From: Candidatus Woesearchaeota archaeon
GTDB lineage: Archaea > Nanobdellota > Nanobdellia > Woesearchaeales > UBA10216
Length of the DNA: 64,000 nt
Direction: 5' to 3'
Assembly: GCA_016192905.1 (NCBI GenBank)
Contig: JACPTG010000004.1
Location: forward strand, 69,745-133,744
Shown here: positions 8,520 through 15,854 of the stretch, piece by piece
How positions within the stretch are numbered: the first letter of the stretch is position 1
How the letters are laid out: each line of letters starts with the position of its first letter
Translations under genes and position numbers: made by a program
The notes under the pieces: generated by a model
Told to the model about the DNA's origin: nothing
Seen by the model: the letters and a program-made list of their open reading frames with translations, nothing else
The model's database searches: none

Positions 8520-9029
8520 TCACACAGCCCTTTCCGGGTGGCCTGCCTTTGCAAAAGGCGATTTTTCAGCAAACCCTATCTTATCCTCCTCGTCAGTCCT
8601 GACAAGATACGAGGGGGATGTAACCTTCCTGTTTCCAACCACCACATGCGAGTGAGTTATCATCTGCCTTGACTGGCTGGAAGTCCTTGCAAGGCTCTTC
8701 CTAACCAGCAGTGACTGAAGCCTCCTGTCAAGGATGTTCTTGATGGTTATATCCAGCACAGACTCGAGGCTCCTGCTCCTCAGAAGGCCAAGCGACGAGA
8801 GCCTGCTGAGCAACTGCTCGCTTTCCCTCCCTGACTGAAGCGTCTTCTCTGCAATAAGCCTTTTAGCCTGCGACGTGAATGTCTTGAGCTGCGAACTGGC
8901 CTTCCATATCTCCCTCTTGTTGGAAAGACCATACTCAGTTATCAGCGCCCTTTCATCATCTATCCTTGCCTTCTGCCACAAATGGCTGGGCGTTGAATAC
9001 TTCCTCTTAATCTTCCTCGGGTCGCCCAT
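8520..9029 (-). CDS. rps4: Ribosomal protein uS4
   Basis: The 169-residue protein begins [18 protein letters not shown], the archaeal uS4 N-terminus. The S4 RNA-binding domain ([34 protein letters not shown]) lies near residues 100-140. It is a primary 16S rRNA-binding protein. Its stop overlaps the possible GTG start of uS11, and it follows uS13 by 1 nt. Confidence 0.95.
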   Translation of the reverse strand: MGDPRKIKRKYSTPSHLWQKARIDDERALITEYGLSNKREIWKASSQLKTFTSQAKRLIAEKTLQSGRESEQLLSRLSSLGLLRSRSLESVLDITIKNILDRRLQSLLVRKSLARTSSQSRQMITHSHVVVGNRKVTSPSYLVRTDEEDKIGFAEKSPFAKAGHPERAV

Positions 9030-9030
9030 C

Positions 9031-9504
9031 TTACTGCGTCTTGCCGCTCACCTTTTTCTTCACAACCCCAAGAACCTTTCCCTTGTTCCTCCTGAAGTTG
9101 CTCCTTGTGCGCTGGCCCCTAACAGGCGCGCCCATCCCATGCCTTATCCCCCTGTAGCTCCTGATCTTCTTCATGAGCTTGACGTCATTCTCAAGCGAAT
9201 ATGCCAGGTCTGTGGTCAAAAGGTGCTTGTTCAACCCGTCCTCAACGTCCTTCCTCCTGTTCAGCATCCAAGCAGGCATCAGCTCAGGAGCATTCCTAAT
9301 GTTCATCTCAAGGCTCTTAACCTCCTCATCTGTGAGGATTCCTGCCTTCTTCATCCTGTCTACGCTGCTAAGCGAGCAAACAGCTGCAGCAAAAGAGTAT
9401 GATACGCCTTTAATTTTCCTTAAGGCGGCGGCTATCTGCTTGTTGCCATCAAGGTCTGTATTAGCCACCCTTACAAGATACCTGAAATTTTCCTTTTCAT
9501 CCAT
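9031..9504 (-). CDS. rps13: Ribosomal protein uS13
   Basis: The 157-residue protein contains LVRVANTDLDGNKQIAAAL and a helix-two-turn-helix region, then the conserved SYRGIRHGMGAPVRGQRTRS and a basic tail. It binds the head of the small subunit near the tRNAs. It is the first gene of the operon. A TATA box (TTTAAATA, 9602-9609) lies about 100 nt upstream, leaving an untranslated leader of roughly 75 nt that folds strongly. Confidence 0.95.
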   Translation of the reverse strand: MDEKENFRYLVRVANTDLDGNKQIAAALRKIKGVSYSFAAAVCSLSSVDRMKKAGILTDEEVKSLEMNIRNAPELMPAWMLNRRKDVEDGLNKHLLTTDLAYSLENDVKLMKKIRSYRGIRHGMGAPVRGQRTRSNFRRNKGKVLGVVKKKVSGKTQ

Positions 9505-9516
9505 TTTATTTACAGT

Positions 9517-9582
9517 CCCGAGAATAGAGTCCAGTTGCCTGGCCCTCAGTCGCTTGCCGTCTCCGGCTCACTCGGGCTTATC
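9517..9582 (-). promoter_or_regulatory. Structured leader RNA of the S13 operon
   Basis: Between the TATA box and the uS13 start, the minus strand forms a three-way junction. CCCGAG (9571-9576) pairs perfectly with CTCGGG (9517-9522). Inside are GCCG-GAGA-CGGC (9556-9567) and CCAG-GCAA-CTGG (9531-9542), each a 4-bp stem with a GNRA tetraloop. Most genes in this window look leaderless, so a folded leader of this length stands out. Autoregulation by a ribosomal protein, as known for bacterial alpha and S4 operons, is a reasonable guess but not shown. Confidence 0.55.
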
Positions 9583-9674
9583 CGAGGGGATTATGGAGTG
9601 ATATTTAAAGGTTGCCAAAACCCTGCCTGAAAATGTTGAAAAAGCTTTTTATAATGCCCCGGGTTCGCTGATTC

Positions 9675-10090
9675 ATGGCAGGTCATATCAGGAACATGGC
9701 AGCAGCGGCATACTTAGCTGCAATAACTGCCGGGGTTGCGGCGTGCGGAGGAGCCGGCCAGCCGGCTACGACTCCTGGACCAACTCCAACCCCAACGCCT
9801 CCTCCAACGCTTGAAATGGTCTGCCAGGTTACCCGCGTTGGCGAGTTGGCTGAAAAAAAAGGCTCGGCCCTGTATCTTTAGTGGGGGATGACAGGGGAAG
9901 CGTAATTTATGCAAAATGCGGCTCAGACCAAACAGATGAGGCCTTCTTTTTTGTAGGCCCTTATTCCGGTGTAAAGGCTACTAGGGATAAATGGTATGTG
10001 ATTACGACAGAAAACCGCCAAGGGCCTTACAGAGGATTTCCTATAACAGCCACAGAACTTATTGCACCTCCACCATGGTCAAAGCAGTAA
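9675..10090 (+). pseudogene. Predicted lipoprotein interrupted by a frameshift at an A8 tract
   Basis: The first frame (9675-9881) encodes a lipobox signal peptide (LAAITAGVAAC), a Pro/Thr linker and a domain start, then hits a stop soon after GAAAAAAAAGG (9852-9862). The frame shifted by one at the A8 tract continues smoothly (ELAEKK-RLGPVSLVGDDRGSVIYAK...) to 10090. The join reads as one protein of about 138 residues. It could be a sequencing or assembly error, a recent mutation, or -1 slippage on the A tract. A TATA box (TTTTTATAAT) precedes the gene. The family is unknown. Confidence 0.6.
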
Positions 10091-10156
10091 ACCGAAGCGC
10101 CCTTCCCATCGAAGTAATGGAAACTGGAAAGATTATTATAGTTTAGGCTGCACGGA

Positions 10157-10888
10157 ATGTTAGTGGACTTTAAGATCGTCGTGTATTGCCTTGTACTGGT
10201 TCTTTTGGTCGACAATTCCTCTGCTTTCCAGCCAATACTACCTGAACCTGACCCTTGGTTTAATGAATACCTTGTGTTTGACCAGCCATCAATTCCTCAG
10301 GGCGTTTCCATTGACGAGTCTCCACGCCTTTCATGGGACTACAATCAGCCTGAGATGAATGTTACCTACACCATATCCAATTCAGGCCAGAAGCCCTTTT
10401 ACTTTGTAGATATTTATGACTCAGAAGAGCTTTTTTATGAAATCTACGCCAATTCCGGGCTGGTTTATCCCTATAACCCTCTTTATCAAATAGCGGGAGG
10501 AAAGACTTACTATTGGACTCCTGATTTTGACGGGTCAGGCAGCAGATGGCAAGAATACGGAAATAACGTAACAGATTCTGGTTTGAACATTTATTACGAA
10601 GGGGGAAGCAGGAATATCAGGCAGGACAATCGGCCGCACGCTGTGAGTATTCCATCCCCCCACAATTTTGCAATTCAGGGGTTTTACCAAGGAACTCCAC
10701 ACAACCTTACTGGAAAGGTTGTTTACAAGCTTAATGGGAACTATAACCCCGATGCCGGAAAGAGAAGTGGTGGGCAATACCCTGATTATCACCAAACTGC
10801 TCCTGGCTGGGCGTATATTTTGGCACCTGCTGGTCTTATTGCCTTGCTGATAGGCGCAGTATTCCTTCTTAGAAAGATTCACAGGTAA
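10157..10888 (+). CDS. Membrane-anchored extracellular protein (243 aa)
   Basis: The protein has an N-terminal hydrophobic signal (IVVYCLVLVLLVDNSSAF). A roughly 190-residue Tyr/Pro/Asn-rich ectodomain with several N-glycosylation sequons (NVTY, NNVT, NLTG) follows. A C-terminal membrane helix (AYILAPAGLIALLIGAVFLL) ends in a short basic tail, so it is a type I membrane topology. I do not recognise the ectodomain. It lies between the frameshifted lipoprotein and mre11 with its own spacing, so it is probably transcribed alone. Confidence 0.7.
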   Translation: MLVDFKIVVYCLVLVLLVDNSSAFQPILPEPDPWFNEYLVFDQPSIPQGVSIDESPRLSWDYNQPEMNVTYTISNSGQKPFYFVDIYDSEELFYEIYANSGLVYPYNPLYQIAGGKTYYWTPDFDGSGSRWQEYGNNVTDSGLNIYYEGGSRNIRQDNRPHAVSIPSPHNFAIQGFYQGTPHNLTGKVVYKLNGNYNPDAGKRSGGQYPDYHQTAPGWAYILAPAGLIALLIGAVFLLRKIHR

Positions 10889-10920
10889 CTTTTTTATAGC
10901 TTCGATCAGTCCCTTATTCC

Positions 10921-12135
10921 ATGCTATTCGCCCACATGTCAGACTGCCACATTGGCTCATGGCAGAGGCATCCAAAGCTTTCAGGGGCAAGCACCGCTGC
11001 GTTTAAGCAGGCAATGGACATATGCATCCAGCGGAATGTTGACTTCATACTGATTTCAGGCGACCTTTTTGACACTGCTGTCCCGAATGTTGATTCGCTG
11101 AAGGAAGCAGTGCTCAAGCTAAAGCAGGTCAAAGACTCAGGAATACCCGTATATGTGATTCCCGGCAGCCACGACTACAGCCACTCAGGAAGAACCATGC
11201 TGGACGTCCTTGAGGGAGCAGGGCTTTTTGTCAACGTGTCAAAAATAAGGGAGGCGGGTGGAAAGATTACTGTTGAACTCGCAGAAGATGCAAAAACAGG
11301 AGCAAAGATTGTAGGATTGCCTGGCCTGAAGGGAGGTCTGGAAAAGTCATACTACCTGGACCTTTTCAGGGAGCAGCTTGAGGCTGCTGAAGGCTTCAAG
11401 ATTTTCATGCTGCACAGCGGAATCGAGGAATTCAAGCCCCCCCACCTTGAGCAGATGGAAGCCATCCCCCTGGCTTTCTTTCCGAAGGGCTTTAACTATT
11501 ATGCGGCAGGCCACATACACCACCAGTTCTCAGCCAGGGTAAAAGATTACGGCCTCATAGCCTTTCCAGGGCCTGGATTTCCAAACAGCTTTGACGAGCT
11601 TGAAAGGCTTGGCCACGGAGGCTTTTACATTGTTGAGGCCGCGGACGAGATAAAGCTTGAGCATGTCCCATTAAGGGTGCATAATTTTGCCTCATTCAAG
11701 CTTGACTGCACAGGCCTATCTCCAAGAGAAGTCGAAGCTGCCATTTTGAAATACGCCTCTGCAAACAATTTTGAGGGGGCGATTGTTGGATTAAGGCTGT
11801 CCGGGACCATCAAGGGAGGCAGGACATCTGAGATAAGGTTTAGGGAGATATTTGAATCCTTCCACTCTGCAGGGGCTTACTGCATCCTGAAAAACGCGCA
11901 TTCGCTCTCCAGCGAATTTTTCGAGGAGGTCAAGGTACAGTCAGGCTCGGTAGAGGACATCGAATCAGACCTGATTATTCAGCACGCCGGAAAGCTTTCA
12001 GCATCTGACGCTGCATTCACGAAGTCCCTCCTCTCTGCGCTGTCCGCGGAGAAGGAAGAGGGCGAGCGTCAGGCTGACTTTGAATCGAGGCTGATGGCTG
12101 ACTTTGACAGGCTGCTGTCAGGCCTGAAATTGTGA
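10921..12135 (+). CDS. mre11: Mre11-family nuclease
   Basis: The 404-residue protein is a calcineurin-like phosphoesterase with all Mre11/SbcD motifs: SDCHIGSW (residues 7-14), SGDLFD (~46), GSHDYS (the family usually has GNHD), MLHSGIEE (~162) and AGHIHHQ (~196). A capping domain and a C-terminal helical part follow. Mre11 works with Rad50 in end processing; no rad50 is present in this window. A TATA element (TTTTTTATAG) lies about 25 nt ahead of the ATG. The 3' end is overlapped antisense by the I9-like gene. Confidence 0.88.
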   Translation: MLFAHMSDCHIGSWQRHPKLSGASTAAFKQAMDICIQRNVDFILISGDLFDTAVPNVDSLKEAVLKLKQVKDSGIPVYVIPGSHDYSHSGRTMLDVLEGAGLFVNVSKIREAGGKITVELAEDAKTGAKIVGLPGLKGGLEKSYYLDLFREQLEAAEGFKIFMLHSGIEEFKPPHLEQMEAIPLAFFPKGFNYYAAGHIHHQFSARVKDYGLIAFPGPGFPNSFDELERLGHGGFYIVEAADEIKLEHVPLRVHNFASFKLDCTGLSPREVEAAILKYASANNFEGAIVGLRLSGTIKGGRTSEIRFREIFESFHSAGAYCILKNAHSLSSEFFEEVKVQSGSVEDIESDLIIQHAGKLSASDAAFTKSLLSALSAEKEEGERQADFESRLMADFDRLLSGLKL

Positions 12136-12322
12136 AAGTATTCTCCACTTCCACCCTGTAGCCCATCCTCCGCAGCTCTTCCGCAGCCTCATCGCTTAGG
12201 TGGGCGTAAACAGTCCTTATGCTTTCGTATTTTCTGATAACGGCTGCGTCCTTATCGCCAATAATGCCCTCTATCGCATCCATTTCCTGCTCTTCATTCA
12301 ATCTGACAAAATATCCTTGCAT
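12017..12322 (-). CDS. I9-like propeptide/inhibitor protein beside a subtilase
   Basis: I start at the ATG at 12322 (MQGYFVRLNEEQEMDAI); an overlapping GTG at 12334 is possible. Residues ~1-65 have the pattern of a subtilisin propeptide/inhibitor I9 domain (YFVRL..., then TVYAHLSDEAAEELRRMGYRVEVE). The last ~30 residues are Ser/Pro/Gln-rich and lie antisense to the mre11 3' end, so the protein may in effect end as a disordered tail. It follows the subtilase directly and probably inhibits it or helps it fold. Identification is by pattern only. Confidence 0.6.
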   Translation of the reverse strand: MQGYFVRLNEEQEMDAIEGIIGDKDAAVIRKYESIRTVYAHLSDEAAEELRRMGYRVEVENTFTISGLTAACQSQPSASIQSQPDARPLPSPRTAQRGGTS

Positions 12323-12327
12323 TTTTC

Positions 12328-13482
12328 TCACCACACAATTCCTTTTATCAAATCAAGCCAACCAGGCTTTCCTCCCCTTACCATTGCATCCGCTCTCACA
12401 AGCCCTGCGCCGTATACATCCCTGTCTCCGTCGCCAATCTTTTTGGCAGTGCTTTCAACCAGGCCATACATGTCACCCTGGCCAGCAACAGGCAACGCCA
12501 AGGCGATGCTTCCTGAAACATGGGGGGCGGCCATTGACGTGCCGCTGAAAGTCGCATAGCCCCTGTTCAGATAAGCTGAAGCTATGCCCACACCAGGCCC
12601 TGTCACATCGTTTGTCCTGAATATGTTGCTGAACTCTGCATGCTCATTATCCCTGTCAGAAGCAGCAACAGCGATTACAGGCTCTCCAAAGGCGGCAGGA
12701 TAGCTTGCGTGAACGCCCCCATCATTGCCCGCGGCAGCGACAAGGATAAGCCCCTTTTCCGCAGCATACCAGCAGATATTCTCAAAGGCAGATGAGGCAA
12801 CAGGGCTCCCAAGGCTAAGGTTTGCGACATCCATTCCATTCTTTATAGCCCATTCAATCCCTGCAATAACGTTGCTTTCGGAGCCAGAGCCGTTCTCGTC
12901 CAGGACCCGCACAGCGTAGAGAGTACAGCCAGGAGCAACGCCATACTCCTTGCCTGCGCAGATGCCTGAAACATGCGTCCCATGGCCCTGCCTGTCAATC
13001 GGATCGCGGCTGTTACCCACGAAGTCATAGCCCTTATTGGACTCAAAGCAGCCTTCAATTTCCGGATGAGTATATTCTGCACCTGTGTCTATTATCGCAA
13101 CCTTCACCCCCTGCCCTGTCGAGTATTCCCAAGCGTCATACGCGCCTATGTTTTCCAGGTTCCAAAGAGAACCGGTTTTGGCCCTCGTTGCCTTCGGAAG
13201 GCTTACAGTCGCTGACGCCTGGACGTCCTTTATAATCCTGCGGAACTCGCCATTATGCCTGCCCAGCATCCTGCGGATGTCCTGCTGGGGAAGAACAGCT
13301 GAAACGTACGGGATACACTCGAAGACGTGCGTCACCCTGCCCAAATTCCCGATGGTATCTTCCGCTGCATCCTTGTCGCAAACCTCAAGCAACACCTCCA
13401 GGCTCCTTCTCCTGCCGAGCTCCTCCTCAAGGAAATGCTGCCTTGCGAGGTGCAGCGCATTACTCCTAATTACGCCAAACAT
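12328..13482 (-). CDS. Subtilisin-like serine protease
   Basis: The 384-residue S8 peptidase has catalytic Asp132 (IIDTG), His167 (GHGTHVSG), Asn253 (AAAGND) and Ser316 (GTSMAAPHVSG). The first ~100 residues resemble an I9-type prodomain (RVTHVFECIPYVSAVLP). No signal peptide is visible, so it is either cytosolic or exported by an unrecognised route. A TATA box (ATTATAAGG) lies about 25 nt upstream of the ATG. The downstream gene appears to be a second, free-standing I9-like domain. Confidence 0.92.
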   Translation of the reverse strand: MFGVIRSNALHLARQHFLEEELGRRRSLEVLLEVCDKDAAEDTIGNLGRVTHVFECIPYVSAVLPQQDIRRMLGRHNGEFRRIIKDVQASATVSLPKATRAKTGSLWNLENIGAYDAWEYSTGQGVKVAIIDTGAEYTHPEIEGCFESNKGYDFVGNSRDPIDRQGHGTHVSGICAGKEYGVAPGCTLYAVRVLDENGSGSESNVIAGIEWAIKNGMDVANLSLGSPVASSAFENICWYAAEKGLILVAAAGNDGGVHASYPAAFGEPVIAVAASDRDNEHAEFSNIFRTNDVTGPGVGIASAYLNRGYATFSGTSMAAPHVSGSIALALPVAGQGDMYGLVESTAKKIGDGDRDVYGAGLVRADAMVRGGKPGWLDLIKGIVW

Positions 13483-13568
13483 CCAGAAATACGTACTTCG
13501 CCTTATAATATCCTTATGCCTGCGAAAAGCAAAAAAAATCGTGAAAAATACGAAAACTCTCCGGATTT

Positions 13569-13636
13569 GGCAACAGGATTTCCGATTTTCCGGGCTTTTT
13601 CAGGATTTATTCCGATTATTCCGGAACCCTGTTGCC
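13569..13636. repeat. Inverted repeat with TTCCG-rich loop
   Basis: GGCAACAGG (13569-13577) and CCTGTTGCC (13628-13636) are a perfect 9-bp inverted repeat enclosing 50 nt rich in TTCCG/TTCCGG. The element fills the spacer between the Nudix gene and the subtilase gene. It may act as a terminator for the former, since a T8 run follows on the minus strand near 13535, or as a control site for the latter. Confidence 0.45.
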
Positions 13637-13675
13637 TGTTCCCTCCGGACTCCGGAGTGTTTCCGGGCCAGATTT

Positions 13676-14185
13676 TCATATTATGATTTTATCAGCAAGA
13701 ATTCTCCTGAACGCTATTTTCATCCAAGGGCTATAATCCTGACTTTCGCCGATGTCCTGAATGCTTACTGCCCTAACTTCCGACACCTCTGCGGGATTTG
13801 GCCTGAGAGTTCCACCATGCCTGCAGGACAACACAGAGCAGAGCTCATTTTCAGCGCCCAAGCCGAGGTAGGGGATGTTATAGTGGAATTTGAAATGGTA
13901 AGTGATTTCCCTTGCCTCAACTCCCAACTCCTCCCCCAGCCTTCTGGCAGCAGCATCCTCAACAGACTCGCCGGCGAATGGGTGCGAGGCAATAGTAGCG
14001 TCCCAGCACCCGGGCCACAGCCTCTTGCCCTTGCTTCTCCTGGCAAGAACGATTTTCCCATCACTCCTGACAAGTACCAGCAGGAATGCCCTGTGCAGGA
14101 TTCCCATCCCCTCATGGCACTTCTCCTTATCCTCAAGGCAAAGTTCCCTGTCGTTTTCATCAACAACGACTATTTTTTCTGTCAC
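13676..14185 (-). CDS. Nudix protein of the type 1 IPP isomerase family, catalytic Cys replaced
   Basis: The 169-residue protein aligns by eye with type 1 isopentenyl-diphosphate isomerase: LHRAFLLVLV, LWPGCWDATIASHPFAGES and ENELCSVL, which carries the catalytic Glu. In the bacterial enzyme the catalytic Cys lies in WTNSVCGHP; here that position is Ala (WDATIASHP). The metal-binding His and Glu residues look retained. It could be a non-isomerase Nudix hydrolase or use a different mechanism. A TATA-like element upstream (around 14210) is shared with the divergent gatB promoter region. Confidence 0.7.
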   Translation of the reverse strand: MTEKIVVVDENDRELCLEDKEKCHEGMGILHRAFLLVLVRSDGKIVLARRSKGKRLWPGCWDATIASHPFAGESVEDAAARRLGEELGVEAREITYHFKFHYNIPYLGLGAENELCSVLSCRHGGTLRPNPAEVSEVRAVSIQDIGESQDYSPWMKIAFRRILADKIII

Positions 14186-14251
14186 TGAATAATTGAGGCG
14201 GTCACTCGCTTATAAAAAACTATATATAACTGTTTCATACGGCCTTCCCAC

Positions 14252-15634
14252 ATGGCTGAGGTAAAGGTTGGTCTGGAGGTGCACGGCTACCTTAATGCCA
14301 GAAGGAAGCTTTTCTGCCTGTGCAAGATTGAAAAGGATGCTGAGCCCAACACAAACATATGCCCTGTCTGCACAGCGCAGCCAGGAAGCAAGCCAATGCT
14401 TCCAAGCAAGGAAGCCCTGGACAGGATAATAGCCATCGGGCTGATGCTTGACTGCAGGATAAATTCCAGGCTCCTATTCCAGAGGAAGCATTACTCCTGG
14501 CCTGACCTTCCAGCGGGCTACCAAAGGACTATTTCCGGAAGCTACTCATTTCCTGTTGGCGTGGAAGGCTCATTCCTTGGAATAGGCATCACCGACGTTC
14601 ACCTTGAGGAAGACCCTGCCAGATGGGAGCCTGAAACAGGATTCGTGGACTACAACAGGTCAGGATACCCTCTTGTAGAGATAGTAACCAAGCCGGACTT
14701 TACCTCTTCCGAGCAGGTAAGGGAATGGGTGAAAAGGCTAGTCACCACGCTATCATATATCAAGGCAGTTGACCCTGAGATGGGAATAAAATGCGACGTT
14801 AACATATCAATCCCGCCAGCATTCCTGAGGGTTGAGGTTAAGAACGTGAATTCGATAAAAAGCATTGCCGCGGCCATAGACCACGAGGCGGCAAGGCAGG
14901 AAAGGATTGTTAAGCAGGGCAAGGCTGTCGGGCATGAGACCAGGGCGTGGAATGAGCAGCTCCAGGAAACCATTTTCATGCGGAGAAAAGAGCAGGCAAT
15001 GGACTACATGTACATCCCAGAGCCAGACCTTCCGGTCATAGATGTCTCGGAAGATTACAGGAAATCTATAGCCAAAACGCTTCCAGAGCGGCCGCATGAG
15101 AAAAAAGAAAGGTATGTGAAGAAGCTGGGAATTGACGCGACTGACGCAGACGTGCTATCATCAGATATACTGCTGGCAGAGCTATTTGAAAAGGTGGCTG
15201 AAAAAATAGAGCCTGTCCTTGCGGCAAGATGGCTCAGGCAGGAGCTGCTGCGGGTACTGCACTACAACAAAAAGGAGCTTTTCGAGCTGGAACTGGAAGC
15301 AAGGCATATCATAGCGCTTCTCAGGCTTGTCGAATCAAGGAAGATTTCAGAAGAAACCGCAAGAAGGCTGCTTGAAAAGCTGGCTGAAAAGCCCTTTGAA
15401 GTTGAGGAATACGTGAAAAAGGAAGGACTGGCTATAATTACTGGCTCTGCTGACCTTGAGAAAATATGCAGCGAAGTGATAGCAGCCAACGAGAAAGCTG
15501 TGCAGGATTACCTGAAAGGCGAGGAAAAGGCGCTCAACTTCATTGTAGGACAGGTTATGGCCAAGACGAAAGGAAGGGCGGATGCGAGGAAGTTGAGGGA
15601 GCTGATTCAGGCAAGGATAAAGCAAGCGGCCTAA
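14252..15634 (+). CDS. gatB: Asp/Glu-tRNA amidotransferase subunit B
   Basis: The 460-residue protein shows GatB signatures: VGLEVHGYLNARRKLFCLC near the N-terminus, zinc-type cysteines (CPVC), HLEEDPARW, DYNRSGYPLVEIVTKPD and a C-terminal YqeY-like tail. GatB binds misacylated tRNA and delivers it to GatA for transamidation. gatA and gatC are not in this window. A TATA element (TATATATAAC) lies about 25-30 nt ahead of the ATG. Together with the bacterial-type AspRS, it may make Asn-tRNA-Asn indirectly. Confidence 0.93.
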   Translation: MAEVKVGLEVHGYLNARRKLFCLCKIEKDAEPNTNICPVCTAQPGSKPMLPSKEALDRIIAIGLMLDCRINSRLLFQRKHYSWPDLPAGYQRTISGSYSFPVGVEGSFLGIGITDVHLEEDPARWEPETGFVDYNRSGYPLVEIVTKPDFTSSEQVREWVKRLVTTLSYIKAVDPEMGIKCDVNISIPPAFLRVEVKNVNSIKSIAAAIDHEAARQERIVKQGKAVGHETRAWNEQLQETIFMRRKEQAMDYMYIPEPDLPVIDVSEDYRKSIAKTLPERPHEKKERYVKKLGIDATDADVLSSDILLAELFEKVAEKIEPVLAARWLRQELLRVLHYNKKELFELELEARHIIALLRLVESRKISEETARRLLEKLAEKPFEVEEYVKKEGLAIITGSADLEKICSEVIAANEKAVQDYLKGEEKALNFIVGQVMAKTKGRADARKLRELIQARIKQAA

Positions 15635-15663
15635 TTGAAAAGCTCGTTTTTGCCTTAAATTAA

Positions 15664-15731
15664 TAATAGTGGGCTTACTCTTCGTGTACTAACGCAAGGG
15701 TGACGCAAGGGCATGTTAACAAGGGCAAACG
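15664..15731 (+). repeat. Intergenic element, copy 1 of 2
   Basis: TAATAGTGGGCTTACTCTTC and following bases (15664-15690) match 40444-40470 at 24 of 27 positions. A second block, GTTAAC then AAGGGC (15721), recurs with AAGGGC starting exactly 31 nt after the first block in both copies. In this copy GGCTtACTC can also pair with GAGTcAGCC (around 15755-15765). The spacer (15635-15854) contains no gene I can support. The element could be a small RNA or a mobile remnant. Confidence 0.5.
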
Positions 15732-15854
15732 AAGTGAACGAAAAACGCAGAGTCAGCCTGCAAGGAAATAGTTTAACTTCAACAATGGATGCAGGGTTTT
15801 CAACACCGCACAAGCAAGCATAAGCTTTATTAAGCGACTTAGTGAAAGCGGCAT

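Noticed and set aside
13085-14188. 367-aa plus-strand ORF
   Set aside because: It is antisense to the subtilase and Nudix genes, has unnatural composition and no start signals.
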